Source of the DNA: Liolophura sinensis
Taxonomy: Eukaryota; Mollusca; Polyplacophora; Chitonida; Chitonidae
NCBI RefSeq assembly: GCF_032854445.1
Contig: NC_088296.1
Location: 4,427,246-4,487,245, forward strand
Length of the DNA: 60,000 bases
Direction: 5' to 3'
The position numbers and the translations under genes were made by a program. A model generated the notes under the pieces. It ran no database searches. It saw nothing but the letters and a program-made list of their open reading frames with translations, and was not told where the DNA came from. Positions 22,001-29,200 of this stretch are shown one piece after another (position 1 is the stretch's first letter; each line of letters starts with the position of its first letter).

Positions 22001-22617
22001 TGTTCAAGGTAAGCTTATGGAACCAGACAGGGCTGTGATCGCATACATAATCACAGCCCTACAGAGCTAAGAACAGTTGTGATTTACAAGGGGACTGTGC
22101 ACCGGCCCGGATAGCACAGTTGGTAGAGCGTCCGCTCCGGGACCGGTAGATCCAGGATCAATCCTTGGTCGAGTCACACCTAAGACTTTAAAAGAGGAAG
22201 TTGTAACTTCCTCGCTTGGCGTTCAGCATGAAGGGGATAGTGCAACGACTGGTTTACCCGTATCAGTATAATGGCTCGGGCGGGACGGCTTACTTGCCTT
22301 CGGTAAGTCGTCTCAGTGATGCAGCACTAAATAAAAGAGCGGTGGAAATCCGTCCTGCAACAAGGAGGCACATTACACGTGCATGCACCCTAATGATTCC
22401 TTCGTCGTCATATGACTGAAAAATTGTTGAGTACGACGTTAAACCCCAAGCACTCACTCACTCAAGGGGACTGTGCAGCATTAATCACCTTGTATTCAGG
22501 ACTCCCCACTTCTGGACGCGTGCCGATCGGGGCAACGTTATCAAAATGGTACAAACGTGTGACAAGAGGCCTGATTTCAGTTCGCACCAGAAGCCGCAGA
22601 ACCTGAGGTCGCCACAT
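6959..22617 (-). CDS. MCCC2: Methylcrotonoyl-CoA carboxylase beta chain (5' ten exons, partial)
   Basis: Carboxyltransferase subunit of mitochondrial 3-methylcrotonyl-CoA carboxylase, which carboxylates 3-methylcrotonyl-CoA in leucine breakdown using biotin carried by the alpha subunit. Exons from 5' to 3': 22617-22489, 19998-19932, 18326-18242, 18012-17911, 16890-16763, 14727-14615, 12868-12755, 11840-11776, 8606-8507, 7054-6959. They sum to 999 nt (333 codons), against about 563 residues in human. Every junction has AG/GT and matching phase. Exon 1 encodes exactly 43 residues, as in human, with an Arg-rich N terminus (R3, R8, R12, R16, R21) fitting a mitochondrial presequence. Seen motifs are [69 protein letters not shown] and ELGGADLHC, the carboxyltransferase N-half including the acyl-CoA loop. 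The gene is head to head with FAH. The introns are heavily loaded with arrays and SINEs. Confidence 0.96.
7140..7250 (-). mobile_element. SINE-like fragment (family E)
   Basis: The stretch around GTAAACCAATGACCTTTGGC and the following CAAGTTACTGACAAG and ATACACACAATATTGCTGG matches the body shared with 14385-14530. Head and tail are missing. Confidence 0.4.
7930..8125. repeat. Two-copy direct repeat, about 95 bp
   Basis: The block starting CATGGATTAGGCTGGTTTTG at about 7933 recurs at about 8025 with small differences, and a third partial copy begins near 8110. It lies in MCCC2 intron 9. Confidence 0.7.
8192..8362 (+). mobile_element. SINE-A fragment (3' two thirds)
   Basis: Plus-oriented body (GGCCGTACCTGGGAAGATCT, ATAATGCTGGCTGCCGTCG, TATAAGTGAAATATTCTTGA) and tail CAATCAAATAAATAAA. 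No tRNA-like head. Confidence 0.8.
8507..8606 (-). CDS. MCCC2: MCCC2 exon 9
   Basis: 100 bp, acceptor tttcag above 8606, donor gtaaga below 8507. Completes a split Ser and encodes [20 protein letters not shown] and then [13 protein letters not shown], aligned to human [30 protein letters not shown]. Confidence 0.96.
9024..9206 (-). pseudogene. Tyrosine recombinase (Crypton/DUF3504-like) relic
   Basis: The minus frame reads [20 protein letters not shown] and then [18 protein letters not shown]. The spacing and residues (AGVS-x-RYTNH-x-L, TAAT, QAGVE, IM-V-TGH) fit the catalytic end of Crypton-type tyrosine recombinases and the DUF3504 family, where YTNHSLRAT and TGHRS are typical. The Arg expected after HxL is Ser and the Arg of GHR is Cys, and a stop follows directly, so it is dead. 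It lies inside the inverted-repeat element. Only about 60 residues are recognisable. The family call rests on remembered motifs, not a search. Confidence 0.6.
9596..10582. repeat. 48-bp minisatellite, about 20 units
   Basis: Unit (GTGTGATAGACGTACAGCAC, then AGAGGGTAAAATCAGAGCAG and 8 more bases) repeats at exactly 48 bp, for example at 9608 and 9656. Because 48 is divisible by 3, minus-strand frames of 398 and 329 codons stay open; they are Cys/His/Leu-rich periodic artefacts with no known domain. In MCCC2 intron 8. Confidence 0.95.
11085..11555. repeat. 20-bp minisatellite, about 24 units
   Basis: Unit GTGCCTAGTCGTGTATAGTA repeats in strict 20-bp register. C/T at the CpG in AGTCGTG/AGTCATG and A/G in the spacer vary most. 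In MCCC2 intron 8. Confidence 0.95.
11776..11840 (-). CDS. MCCC2: MCCC2 exon 8
   Basis: 65 bp, acceptor ttgcag, donor gtactc. Encodes [20 protein letters not shown] plus Cys and two bases of a split Ser. Human reads [21 protein letters not shown]. The ELGGADLH block precedes the acyl-CoA binding turn. Confidence 0.96.
12410..12536 (+). mobile_element. SINE-A fragment
   Basis: Plus-oriented 3' portion: GCCCGGTTTCTTCCCAACAT, AATGCTGGCCGCC, then a diverged AAATATTTTTGAGTACAACG and an AATCAAATAAA tail. A short insertion (ACTAAAACTTTATGAAAAC) interrupts it. Confidence 0.7.
12755..12868 (-). CDS. MCCC2: MCCC2 exon 7
   Basis: 114 bp, phase 0 both ends, acceptor tttcag, donor gtatga. Encodes [20 protein letters not shown] and then [18 protein letters not shown]. 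[16 protein letters not shown] is the conserved glycine-rich carboxyltransferase loop. Confidence 0.97.
12895..13065 (-). mobile_element. SINE-A fragment
   Basis: Reverse-oriented: TATTTATTAGTTATTTGCTG tail complement, diverged AAGAATGTTTCACTTATAT core, AAACCCACAGCCATCAGCAG and GTTGCTGGCAGACGTTCCC. An internal A-run expands it. It abuts the 24-bp array. Confidence 0.7.
13085..14345. repeat. 24-bp minisatellite, about 52 units
   Basis: Unit GCTGAGTTGGTTGTCATTTC + CATG repeats in 24-bp register through most of MCCC2 intron 6. A variant block (a run with TTTCTATGGCTTGGTTGG, GCCATGTTCATAGC and TCTTTTTCAAAGC units) near 13390-13530 recurs near 13655-13790 (offset about 264 bp, 11 units). This shows multi-unit duplication. 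Several frames remain open on both strands because 24 is divisible by 3. No protein is inferred. Confidence 0.96.
14385..14530 (-). mobile_element. SINE-like copy (family E)
   Basis: Contains GATTATTTCACTTATACAAT, then ATTAAACCACAAACCTTTGG, CAAGTTATTGACGAACTTTC and ACAGATATGCACACCATAAT. The same body recurs at 6500, 7140, 20290 and 56310. It looks like a SINE-A relative with a different central domain. Confidence 0.5.
14615..14727 (-). CDS. MCCC2: MCCC2 exon 6
   Basis: 113 bp, acceptor ttcacag, donor gtaagt. Completes a split Val and encodes [20 protein letters not shown] and then [17 protein letters not shown], nearly identical to human [37 protein letters not shown]. Confidence 0.97.
14960..15150 (-). 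mobile_element. SINE-A partial
   Basis: Reverse-oriented: TTTATTTATTTATTTGATTG, CTCAAGAATATTTCACTTCT, GGCCAGCATTATGGTG, ACTCACGACCATCTGTAGG and a degraded box-B region GGACTTGAACTCAGAGCAAT. The head is lost. Confidence 0.8.
15340..15575. repeat. 38-bp array made from the MCCC2 exon 5 donor junction
   Basis: About six units of CAAGGGAGGTAACTGCTTAG plus TACATACCTAGATATGTA. Read on the minus strand, each unit is TACCTCCCTTGTACATATCT, then AG|GTATGT. This corresponds to the 3' end of MCCC2 exon 5 and its donor, 1.2 kb downstream in the same intron. Three nearer units are at 16675-16762. Confidence 0.85.
15577..16000. repeat. Foldback: about 65-bp imperfect inverted repeat
   Basis: 15577-15640 (GCCGTACTTCTTACAGCGCA, CTCTCTACCTTTCCTTTCAT) is the imperfect reverse complement of 15927-15995 (GAAAGGTAGAGAGTGGTGCA, TGCGCTGTAAGGAGTACGG). 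The arms are separated by about 290 bp with no recognisable coding sequence. It could be a MITE or foldback element in MCCC2 intron 5. Confidence 0.6.
16675..16762. repeat. Decayed duplicates of the MCCC2 exon 5 donor junction
   Basis: Directly downstream (on the minus strand) of the exon 5 donor, two further copies of CAAGGGAGGTAACTGG with partly decayed donor sequence (ATACACA, GTATACA) lie at about 38-bp spacing. The unit overlapping the exon itself reads CTAGATATATGCAAGGGAGG. Confidence 0.8.
16763..16890 (-). CDS. MCCC2: MCCC2 exon 5
   Basis: 128 bp, acceptor ttccag, donor gtatgt. Encodes [40 protein letters not shown] and YL, with split Gly and Val at the ends. ANDxTVKGGxYYPxTVKK is diagnostic of MCC beta. 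Its last 25 bases are the seed of the neighbouring 38-bp array. Confidence 0.97.
17497..17706 (-). mobile_element. SINE-A, near full length with internal deletion
   Basis: Runs from a TATTTATTTATTTATTTGAT tail complement through the core to a head reading (reverse) GGGCCTCCGTGCCTCAGTTG with GTTAGCGAG. A deletion removes most of the box-B part. Confidence 0.85.
17911..18012 (-). CDS. MCCC2: MCCC2 exon 4
   Basis: 102 bp, acceptor tgtag, donor gtatgt. Encodes [20 protein letters not shown] and then [13 protein letters not shown], with split Gly codons at both ends. Human reads [34 protein letters not shown]. Confidence 0.96.
18242..18326 (-). CDS. MCCC2: MCCC2 exon 3
   Basis: 85 bp. Donor GG|gtttgt. 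Acceptor gaag|gt was chosen because exon 2 ends with a lone G that completes the first Gly of [28 protein letters not shown] follows. Human: [29 protein letters not shown]. The intron 2 acceptor has a weak pyrimidine tract. Confidence 0.92.
19122..19345 (-). mobile_element. SINE-A, 5'-truncated
   Basis: Reverse-oriented tail TTTATTTATTGATTTATTTG, core CTCAAGAATATTTCACTTAG, then CTGAACTTGAACTCACACAA (box-B region). The tRNA-like head is cut off. Confidence 0.85.
19417..19697 (-). mobile_element. SINE-A, full length
   Basis: Complete reverse-oriented copy. In element orientation the right end reads GGCCACAGTGGCTCAGCTGG TTAGAGCG (box A, TGGCTCAGCTGG) and a box-B-like TTTAAGCTC region. The core and an AAATAAACAAATAAATAG-type tail follow at the left end. 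It lies in MCCC2 intron 2 beside another copy. Confidence 0.9.
19932..19998 (-). CDS. MCCC2: MCCC2 exon 2
   Basis: 67 bp, acceptor ttgcag, donor gtttgt. Encodes [20 protein letters not shown] and LQ plus a split Gly, aligned to human [23 protein letters not shown]. The exon begins in phase 0, exactly at human residue 44. Confidence 0.95.
20042..20268 (-). mobile_element. SINE-A, 5'-truncated
   Basis: Reverse-oriented: TTATTTATTTACTTGATTAG tail, GTCAAGAACATTTCACTTAA, GAAGCCAGCATGAGCTGAAC and the TGGGTGAGAGGCCCCTGGGC segment. Head absent. Confidence 0.85.
20280..20590 (-). mobile_element. SINE-like copy (family E) with an internal 44-bp array
   Basis: Begins with a GGCCATTTATTTATTTGGTT tail complement and AACATCATACTCAT, then ACAATGATGGCCAATTTTAT. 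The segment containing TAAACCAC is expanded into four 44-bp units (starts about 20373, 20417, 20461 and 20505: GTTTTATAGGTGG...). It ends with CTGACAAACACTCCCACGTG. Confidence 0.6.
21000..21500. other. MCCC2 intron 1, no recognised feature
   Basis: I see no exon, SINE or tandem array in this AT-rich part of intron 1. Confidence 0.6.
21523..21841. mobile_element. MITE-like foldback with about 40-bp inverted ends
   Basis: CCAACCGCCATGTTTGAATG and CATACTCCTCACAG at 21535-21568 are matched in reverse complement at 21800-21833 (CTGTGAGGAGTATGCATTCA, CAAATGGCGGTTGG). About 230 bp lie between, including one CAAGGGAGATAACT motif. No target duplication was resolved. Confidence 0.6.
22087..22477 (+). 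mobile_element. SINE-B, full length, with 15-bp target-site duplication
   Basis: Element at 22102-22462, flanked by perfect copies of CAAGGGGACTGTGCA (22087-22101 and 22463-22477). The tRNA-like head has box A TAGCACAGTTGGTAGAGCG and a box-B-like GATCCAGGATCAATCC. The body includes GTGCAACGACTGG and GAGCGGTGGAAATCCGTCC, and the tail is a short CACT repeat. It is inserted in MCCC2 intron 1, only 11 bp beyond the exon 1 donor. Confidence 0.95.
22489..22617 (-). CDS. MCCC2: MCCC2 exon 1 (start codon)
   Basis: 129 bp. The ATG at 22617 gives [20 protein letters not shown] and [23 protein letters not shown], 43 residues like human exon 1; the human counterpart of the second half is [21 protein letters not shown]. 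Donor AAG|gtgatt. The Arg-rich start suits mitochondrial import. Confidence 0.93.
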
Positions 22618-23160
22618 CTTGGTTTTCTTCTTGGTTCCCTTCGAGTTTATCTTTCCCCTCACTACAGAGATGCCGTTTACGCCACGCGGCTTGAGGTGAA
22701 AAAAGATAGCTCTGCAATGTCATCCCGCCAAAATTAAACAGGCATTTGTATAAATGCTATGAAAATAAAATAAGTTTGATTACTTTACATAAATACTTTT
22801 AGTATAATTTGAAAATAGATGAATGATTTTTAAGTCAACTTATGTTAAAATGCGGCTAAAAATATAAGTTTTGATATGAGGGTGCCGAACATCAATGGGG
22901 TCCGTTTGTCACGAAAATATTTATTCAGTGTGTTGACATTTTAGACTAAAACAACCACAAAAGGTTTATTAGTTATAGGTAAATCTGTATTATATACATA
23001 TTAGCGGAAATAGACCGTGCGTGCCGAAAATCAGTTGGCGAATACTTTTCCTTATTTTGAAATACACCGCACTGAGCCTCGTCAGATGCCCGGATGTTGA
23101 AGCCGCGTGTTGCAAAGAGTTCGGTCCTGTGTAGTTAACATTGCAGACGAGATAGTGAAA
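22618..23160. promoter_or_regulatory. Candidate bidirectional MCCC2/FAH promoter
   Basis: 543 bp separate the two divergent start codons, so both promoters and 5' UTRs should lie here unless there are upstream non-coding exons. CpG dinucleotides cluster near 22669-22690 and again at 23010-23110; the middle is AT-rich with one TATAAA (22749-22754, plus strand). No transcription start can be assigned from sequence. Confidence 0.5.
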
Positions 23161-23241
23161 ATGTCGTTCATTTCGGTCAACCCAGACAGCCACTTTCCAA
23201 TACAGAACCTGCCCTATGGCGTTTTCTCCACGGAGGAAAAG
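23161..23241 (+). CDS. FAH: FAH exon 1 (start codon)
   Basis: 81 bp, donor gtaacc, phase 0. Encodes [20 protein letters not shown] and VFSTEEK; human begins [24 protein letters not shown]. Confidence 0.97.
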
Positions 23242-26200
23242 GTAACCGCTTTTAAAAACGATGACAGTCTTTGATTGTGGTGTTTAGAGTGGATGAACTT
23301 GAGGTTTGGCCTGACATGACCTTGTAGATGACCCCAGAGTTTGGAGGTGTGGCCAATTCCTCTAGGTTCATTGGACAACCAGTGTTGTCCGCCCAAAGTT
23401 GTAATCATTAAACAATATGGTTTTGATCTTGACTTAAATTAAAACTCGGTTGTCAGTTATTCTGAAAGGGTATTATGATTAGACTTTTGTGCTTTATGCT
23501 CGTCCTAGACATCGCTGTTTATGCTTATCTTCGCTCTGTACAGCTACACCATGGATGTGACATGACTGAATGAGTGAAGATGTATTTCCTTTCTGGAATT
23601 GGAATGGTTACCGCAAAATTTATAGATTCATGTACCGTAGATATTTGCATCAAAAACGTGCTTGCAATGTTCTTACAGTGGTGAACATGTTCGTAAAAAA
23701 ATGTTGACACAACACATCTGCTTGCGGGGGTGTATGGGGTCGGAGGGAGGGGGACTCTGGGCACAGCTGTGTGTTGATTGCAGTCATGCATGGTGTTCAT
23801 CACTGATTAAAATGAGAATAGGTGTACCCAGTCTAATATAGTTCTTTCTAGGGGATTTGTAAAGCTGAGTTTGCTGTCAGCTGGTAGTTTTCATAGAAGC
23901 ATCTGCTTTTCACAAATGAACACCTTAGAAGCAGGTCAGCAACTAACAAAACAACAGCTTTACTTTTACAGTGAGATGAGCTTGTAAAAAACTTTTTCAC
24001 ACTCATTATTTCACAAGGTTGTGATTTGATAGGCTAGTAGACCAGTAGGCTCACTCTCTTGAAATACTAGTCTTCTGTATACATGTTGATGAGAAAGATC
24101 AGTTTACATTGCTTGAAGCGAATACAGTGTTATCATAACTGTGGAATATTTTACCCAAGTAGCCTGGAAGCTGTGAATTTTAGTTGTGAAAAGCCTGAAA
24201 ACACATGGAAATATGAAATTATTAACAAGTATGAATCCTGAACTTTGTCAGTTCACTGGATTTATGGTGAAATTTCTCATAGAAATCATCCTCTGTTCTC
24301 AGCCTCAGCGTAGAATTGGTGTTGCCATCGGAGACCAAATCCTGGACTTGTCTGTGGTGAAACACCTGTTTGATGGGCCCGTGTTGAAGAGCAATCAGAG
24401 AGTGTTTGAACAGGTGAGAAAGTCATCCAACTGTGATATATGTATAAGGAATCCAGTTTCAGGCCAGTCTTTATTCATTAGGTGTCCTGAACCAATAAAA
24501 ACATGTATATTCCTATGACCATTTTGTGTGTTGCAAAAATCAGAGAAGTCGGTTAATGCAATGTTTTAATGATTGGCAGGTGTTCAAAACTGCTAATTTC
24601 AACCTTTGTCATGTCTGAAAATTAAATAAATAAACCACTAAATGTAACCTAATTGTTACTGTTGTCTTTTGCTCTTATAGCCTGGGGGGACCTCTGTGGC
24701 CAGGCCGGCTAGCACGCCAGCATGGCGCAATGACCCACGAGCCTCAATTCCAGCTCATGCTGGCCTCCTCTCCAGTGTAAGGGGCCGGAAAGTTTGCCAG
24801 CAACCTGGGGATGGTCGTGGTTTCCTCCCGCGTTTCCTCCTGCGTTTCCTCCCACCATCGGATAAGTGAAATATTCTTGACTACGGCATAAAACACCAAT
24901 AAAATAAATCTCTCACTGCTATGGTTATCTCCCTTGGCAGACCACCTTAAATGAGTTGATGTCCCTGGGTAAGGCAGCGTGGGACGAGGCCCGGGTCACG
25001 TTACAGAGGATTCTGTCAGCAGATGAGACTATCCTGCGAGACCATGCTGAACTTCGCGCCAGGTGAAATTTGCTAAAGGGGGCCAATTGCAAAACGCGGT
25101 TTTTAGCTAAACTCAGAATTTTAAAGTTCAGTATTATGCATTATCAATAGTCTGAAAAGTTAAGATTATGGCAGCTGTGTCTTAACTCAGTGCTTGCTTA
25201 AGCATACACAAATTCAGTTCCCAAGTGATAAAACCAGATTTCAAATTTGGACATGTGTCAAAGCCATCATTGTGGAATTGGACACAGATTCTTTCCTCAT
25301 CCTTGTAAAGAAGAGGAGTGCCTGGTGAACTTTATACAGTCACTGTATGTGTATAAACATGTGCTAATCATATGAAAAATGATTTGAATAACAGTAACGT
25401 GTACACATATAAAACCTAGGTTTATTTTGGTGACACTGGATGAAGCACTTTAGTGAAAAAATAAGTAAATCTTGTGTATGTTAATTCCTCAGCCTTTTCG
25501 CAACTTTCAGTGCAATTTATGCGCAATTTTAATTTGATTTTGGAAACGAAACTACATTGCTTGGATCTTCCAGTTTCAGGGCTTCACAAAGAGTATAATT
25601 TTATTCGTGAACACGGAATAATCCCTTCAGAATACGCTTGAATAAACACCTGAAAACATGCGAAAAAGATTAAAGAATTACAGTACTGTGGAAGAACACA
25701 CCAATAAAGTAATTAAATTAATGACTTTATGCATGCAGATATGCTCATTGACTGTGAGTTTTTATGTGTGTGTTTCAGAGCATTTGTTCCCCAGAGTCAG
25801 GCTATAATGCACCTCCCAGCTCATATTGGTAAGTCAGACTGCTGTGCACCCCCCAGCTCACATTGGTAAGTCAGACTGCTGTGCAGCTCCCAGCTCATAT
25901 TGGTAAGTCAGGCTGCTGTGCACCTCCCAGCTCATATTGGTAAGTCAGACTGCTGTGCACCTCCCAGCTCATATTGGTAAGTCAGGCTGCTATGCACCTC
26001 TCAGCTCATGTTGCTACAGTGCACCTCCCAAATCGCATTACTATCTTGTACATGTACCTCCCAGCTCACACTGTTACCGTGCACCTCACCGATCACATCA
26101 CTACCTTGCTCCTCCGAGCTCATTGGCCATATGCACCTCACAGCTCACACTGGTAAATCTTGGAGAGTTCATCTTTCATTGTGTAACCTACCTCTGCAAA

Positions 26201-29200
26201 ACAAAATCAACTTAATTAAGGGAGTAAATATGTGATCTCCGAGATATGTCTCTGATTGGTGTTGACAATCGGCACACTGATTTTGATATACATTTATATT
26301 ATGTCATATAGAACTGTGCAACAGATGTTTTAAAGTAAACTGGCCAAATCTTCCCATAAATTTCACAAAGCAACACAACTCTCTTGTGAATGAAGCATGT
26401 GCAATAGCGCGCGCTTCTCCACTAGGACAGCACCACAACACAGTCAGATAGTTGTCGCCTGCGCGTTATCCTTATCGCTGATATCGTTTGTCGCGACGTC
26501 TAAATAACATCATGTATTCATATACTTCTGGTTGATGGACATGTAGGCATAGTCGCAGCAATCAGTGTTTTCAACAAGTAACCTGAAACGGCTGTTGTAC
26601 TTTTTTTCAATCTGACTGTTGTGTTTACAAAGTTTCCATGATAAGCCTATATCACTAATTGTCCATACAGACATGCTCAGTTGCTGACAAAATTGCCACC
26701 CAGGAAGTTGTACAGAAAATGGACTTGAACAGAAACGGTGAATTCAGCCCCAGCTTCCAGTTTTGACGGATTAATTTATTACTGTTGTTCACGATTTTCA
26801 AAAACGTACAGTGTGTGTCAGTTAATAAAGTTTGACACTTGTGAGTATTATTTACTTACTCCAAAACAATATGCCTATTGTTCGTCAATTTTGGCAAAGT
26901 GTCACTGCTGGACACAAAGCTTGCTTGAGTTCTTCTTCCAGGTCCCTGCCTGACATTGCCAAATATTCCAATTAAGCCTGGGATTAACACGGACATCTAT
27001 ATCTTAATCCCGGATTAAGACTACAATAATCCGCTTTGCTGTTGCTACTTATTAAACACCCATGATATTTTTTCACACGTATAAAATTCGTATGTTTATT
27101 CAAGTTCACAAATGTCTTAAAAATATAACAAGTGGAGCTGTAGGTGTCAACAGGTGAGAAACATTAGAGTTATGTAGAGAAAAGTAGTGCTCAGATGTTT
27201 TAGACTTATTCACAAATGTCCCAACCAGCCATGCTGTAGACGTGATTAAAAAAACAAAAAATAAGTTTTCACCACCAGAAACATTCCTATCCCCAGGGGC
27301 GTCATATGACTACTAGACAGCTGCTTGTTCGCGACTTACTTCATATGGGGTGACACAATCCCCTCCCCATGGGATCCCCGTTATCACCAATAGTCTCTGA
27401 AATCTACCTAACTGAATTAGAGAAGAGGGCTTTAACTACGTCACCCTTCCAACCCATATGCTGGAAGCAAGTCTAAACAAGTCTAACCACCCAACCAAGA
27501 TCAAAACTGGCATCATGTCCACCCTCACCAGGAGAGCTAAACTCATATGTAACAACAAGCTGGAGTAGGAGATTCAACATCAACGTAATGTCTTCACCCA
27601 CCTAAATAAATAACCAGCCCAAAAAGTCAACAAAACAGTGTGGAATGCCTTACATCCCGCAACCAGATTACGGCTGAGGGTATGTGACGAGGGCCCTGAG
27701 ATAAAAGTTAACATCCCCATACATTGGCCCCACCAGCCACAAAATCGCCCGCCTTCTGCAACAGTTCACAGGTATAGAAACAGTGTTCAGAGGCCAAAGC
27801 ACACTGAAGACTCGCCTACACGCCACAGGGAAGAAAACAGCAAGACTAACTCAACAACCCAAACGTGTTGTATACCAAATAGAATGTAGCTGCAATAAAG
27901 CCTACATAGGTGAAACAGGAAGACCCCTAGAAACCTGCATGAAGGGACACAAATCATCCGTTCAAAAACTTGACTCCAAATCTGCCATAGCTGACCATAT
28001 CCAGGAGAACCCATCCCACACCATCAACTGGAACACAATCAAGACATTGTACATTAATCAGTCCCACTGGAGAAAACGAAAACTACAGTAAGCCATCCAG
28101 ATCAAAACACTGAAGCCCAACCTGAACAGAGACCAAGGCGTCTATCTCAGTTCAGCCTATGACTTGCTAATCCCCCTAACTGACCAGGAACCCCAACGGG
28201 CCTAACTGCAATGTAGGACACTCCCCACTACCACACCGAGGCCAGCAGAACTTACCCCTTAAGCCCCCTCAGTCCTCTGAGCACTATTTTGCTCTACATA
28301 CAGTAACTCTATTGTTTCTTACCTGTTGACACCTATAGCTCTACTTGTTATATTTCAGCACGTTAGTATCCGCATTGAAATGTCGTAGAAGTTGTAAATC
28401 CATAAGCAATGCCTTGTCCAGTGTACTTCCAGTGCCAACGTCTAAATGCCACTAAAACAAGTTGTCAGTTTAGTGTTCTAAATCACTAGTGTTCTTCATT
28501 GCCAAATGACTCCCACAAATCACTAGTGTTCTTCATTGCCAAATGACTCCCACAAATCACTAGTGTTCTTCATTGCCAAATGACTCCCACAGATTACTAG
28601 TGTTCTTCATTGCCAAATGACTCCCACAGATTACTAGTGTTCTTCATTGCCAAATGACTCCCACAAATCACTAGTGGTGTTCATTGCCAAATGACTCTCA
28701 CAAATCACTAGTGTTCTTCATTGCCAAATGACTCCCACAAATCACTGAGTGTTCTTCATTGCCAAATGACTCTCACAAATCACTAGTGTTCTTCATTGCC
28801 AAATGACTCCCACAGATTACTAGTGTTCTTCATTGCCAAATGACTCCCACAGATTACTAGTGTTCTTCATTGCCAAATGACTCCCACAAATCACTGAGTG
28901 TTCTTCATTGCCAAATGACTCCCACAAATCACTAGTGTTCTTCATTGCCAAATGACTCCCACAAATCACTAGTGTTCTTCATTGCCAAATGACTCCCACA
29001 AATCACTGAGTGTTCTTCATTGCCAAATGACTCCCACAAATCACTGAGTGTTCTTCAGTGCCAAATGACTCCCACAAATCACTGAGTGTTCTTCATTGCC
29101 AAATGACTCCCACAAATCACTAGTGTTCTTCATTGCCAAATGACTCCCACAAATCACTAGTGTTCTTCATTGCCAAATGACTCCCACAAATCACTAGTGT

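Noticed and set aside
22102-22180. tRNA gene at the SINE-B head
   Set aside because: Box A and B are recognisable, but no cloverleaf with an acceptor stem closes, and the body and tail of a SINE with target duplications follow.
24186-24518. 110-codon plus-strand frame as a separate gene
   Set aside because: It simply reads through FAH exon 2 with intron on both sides.
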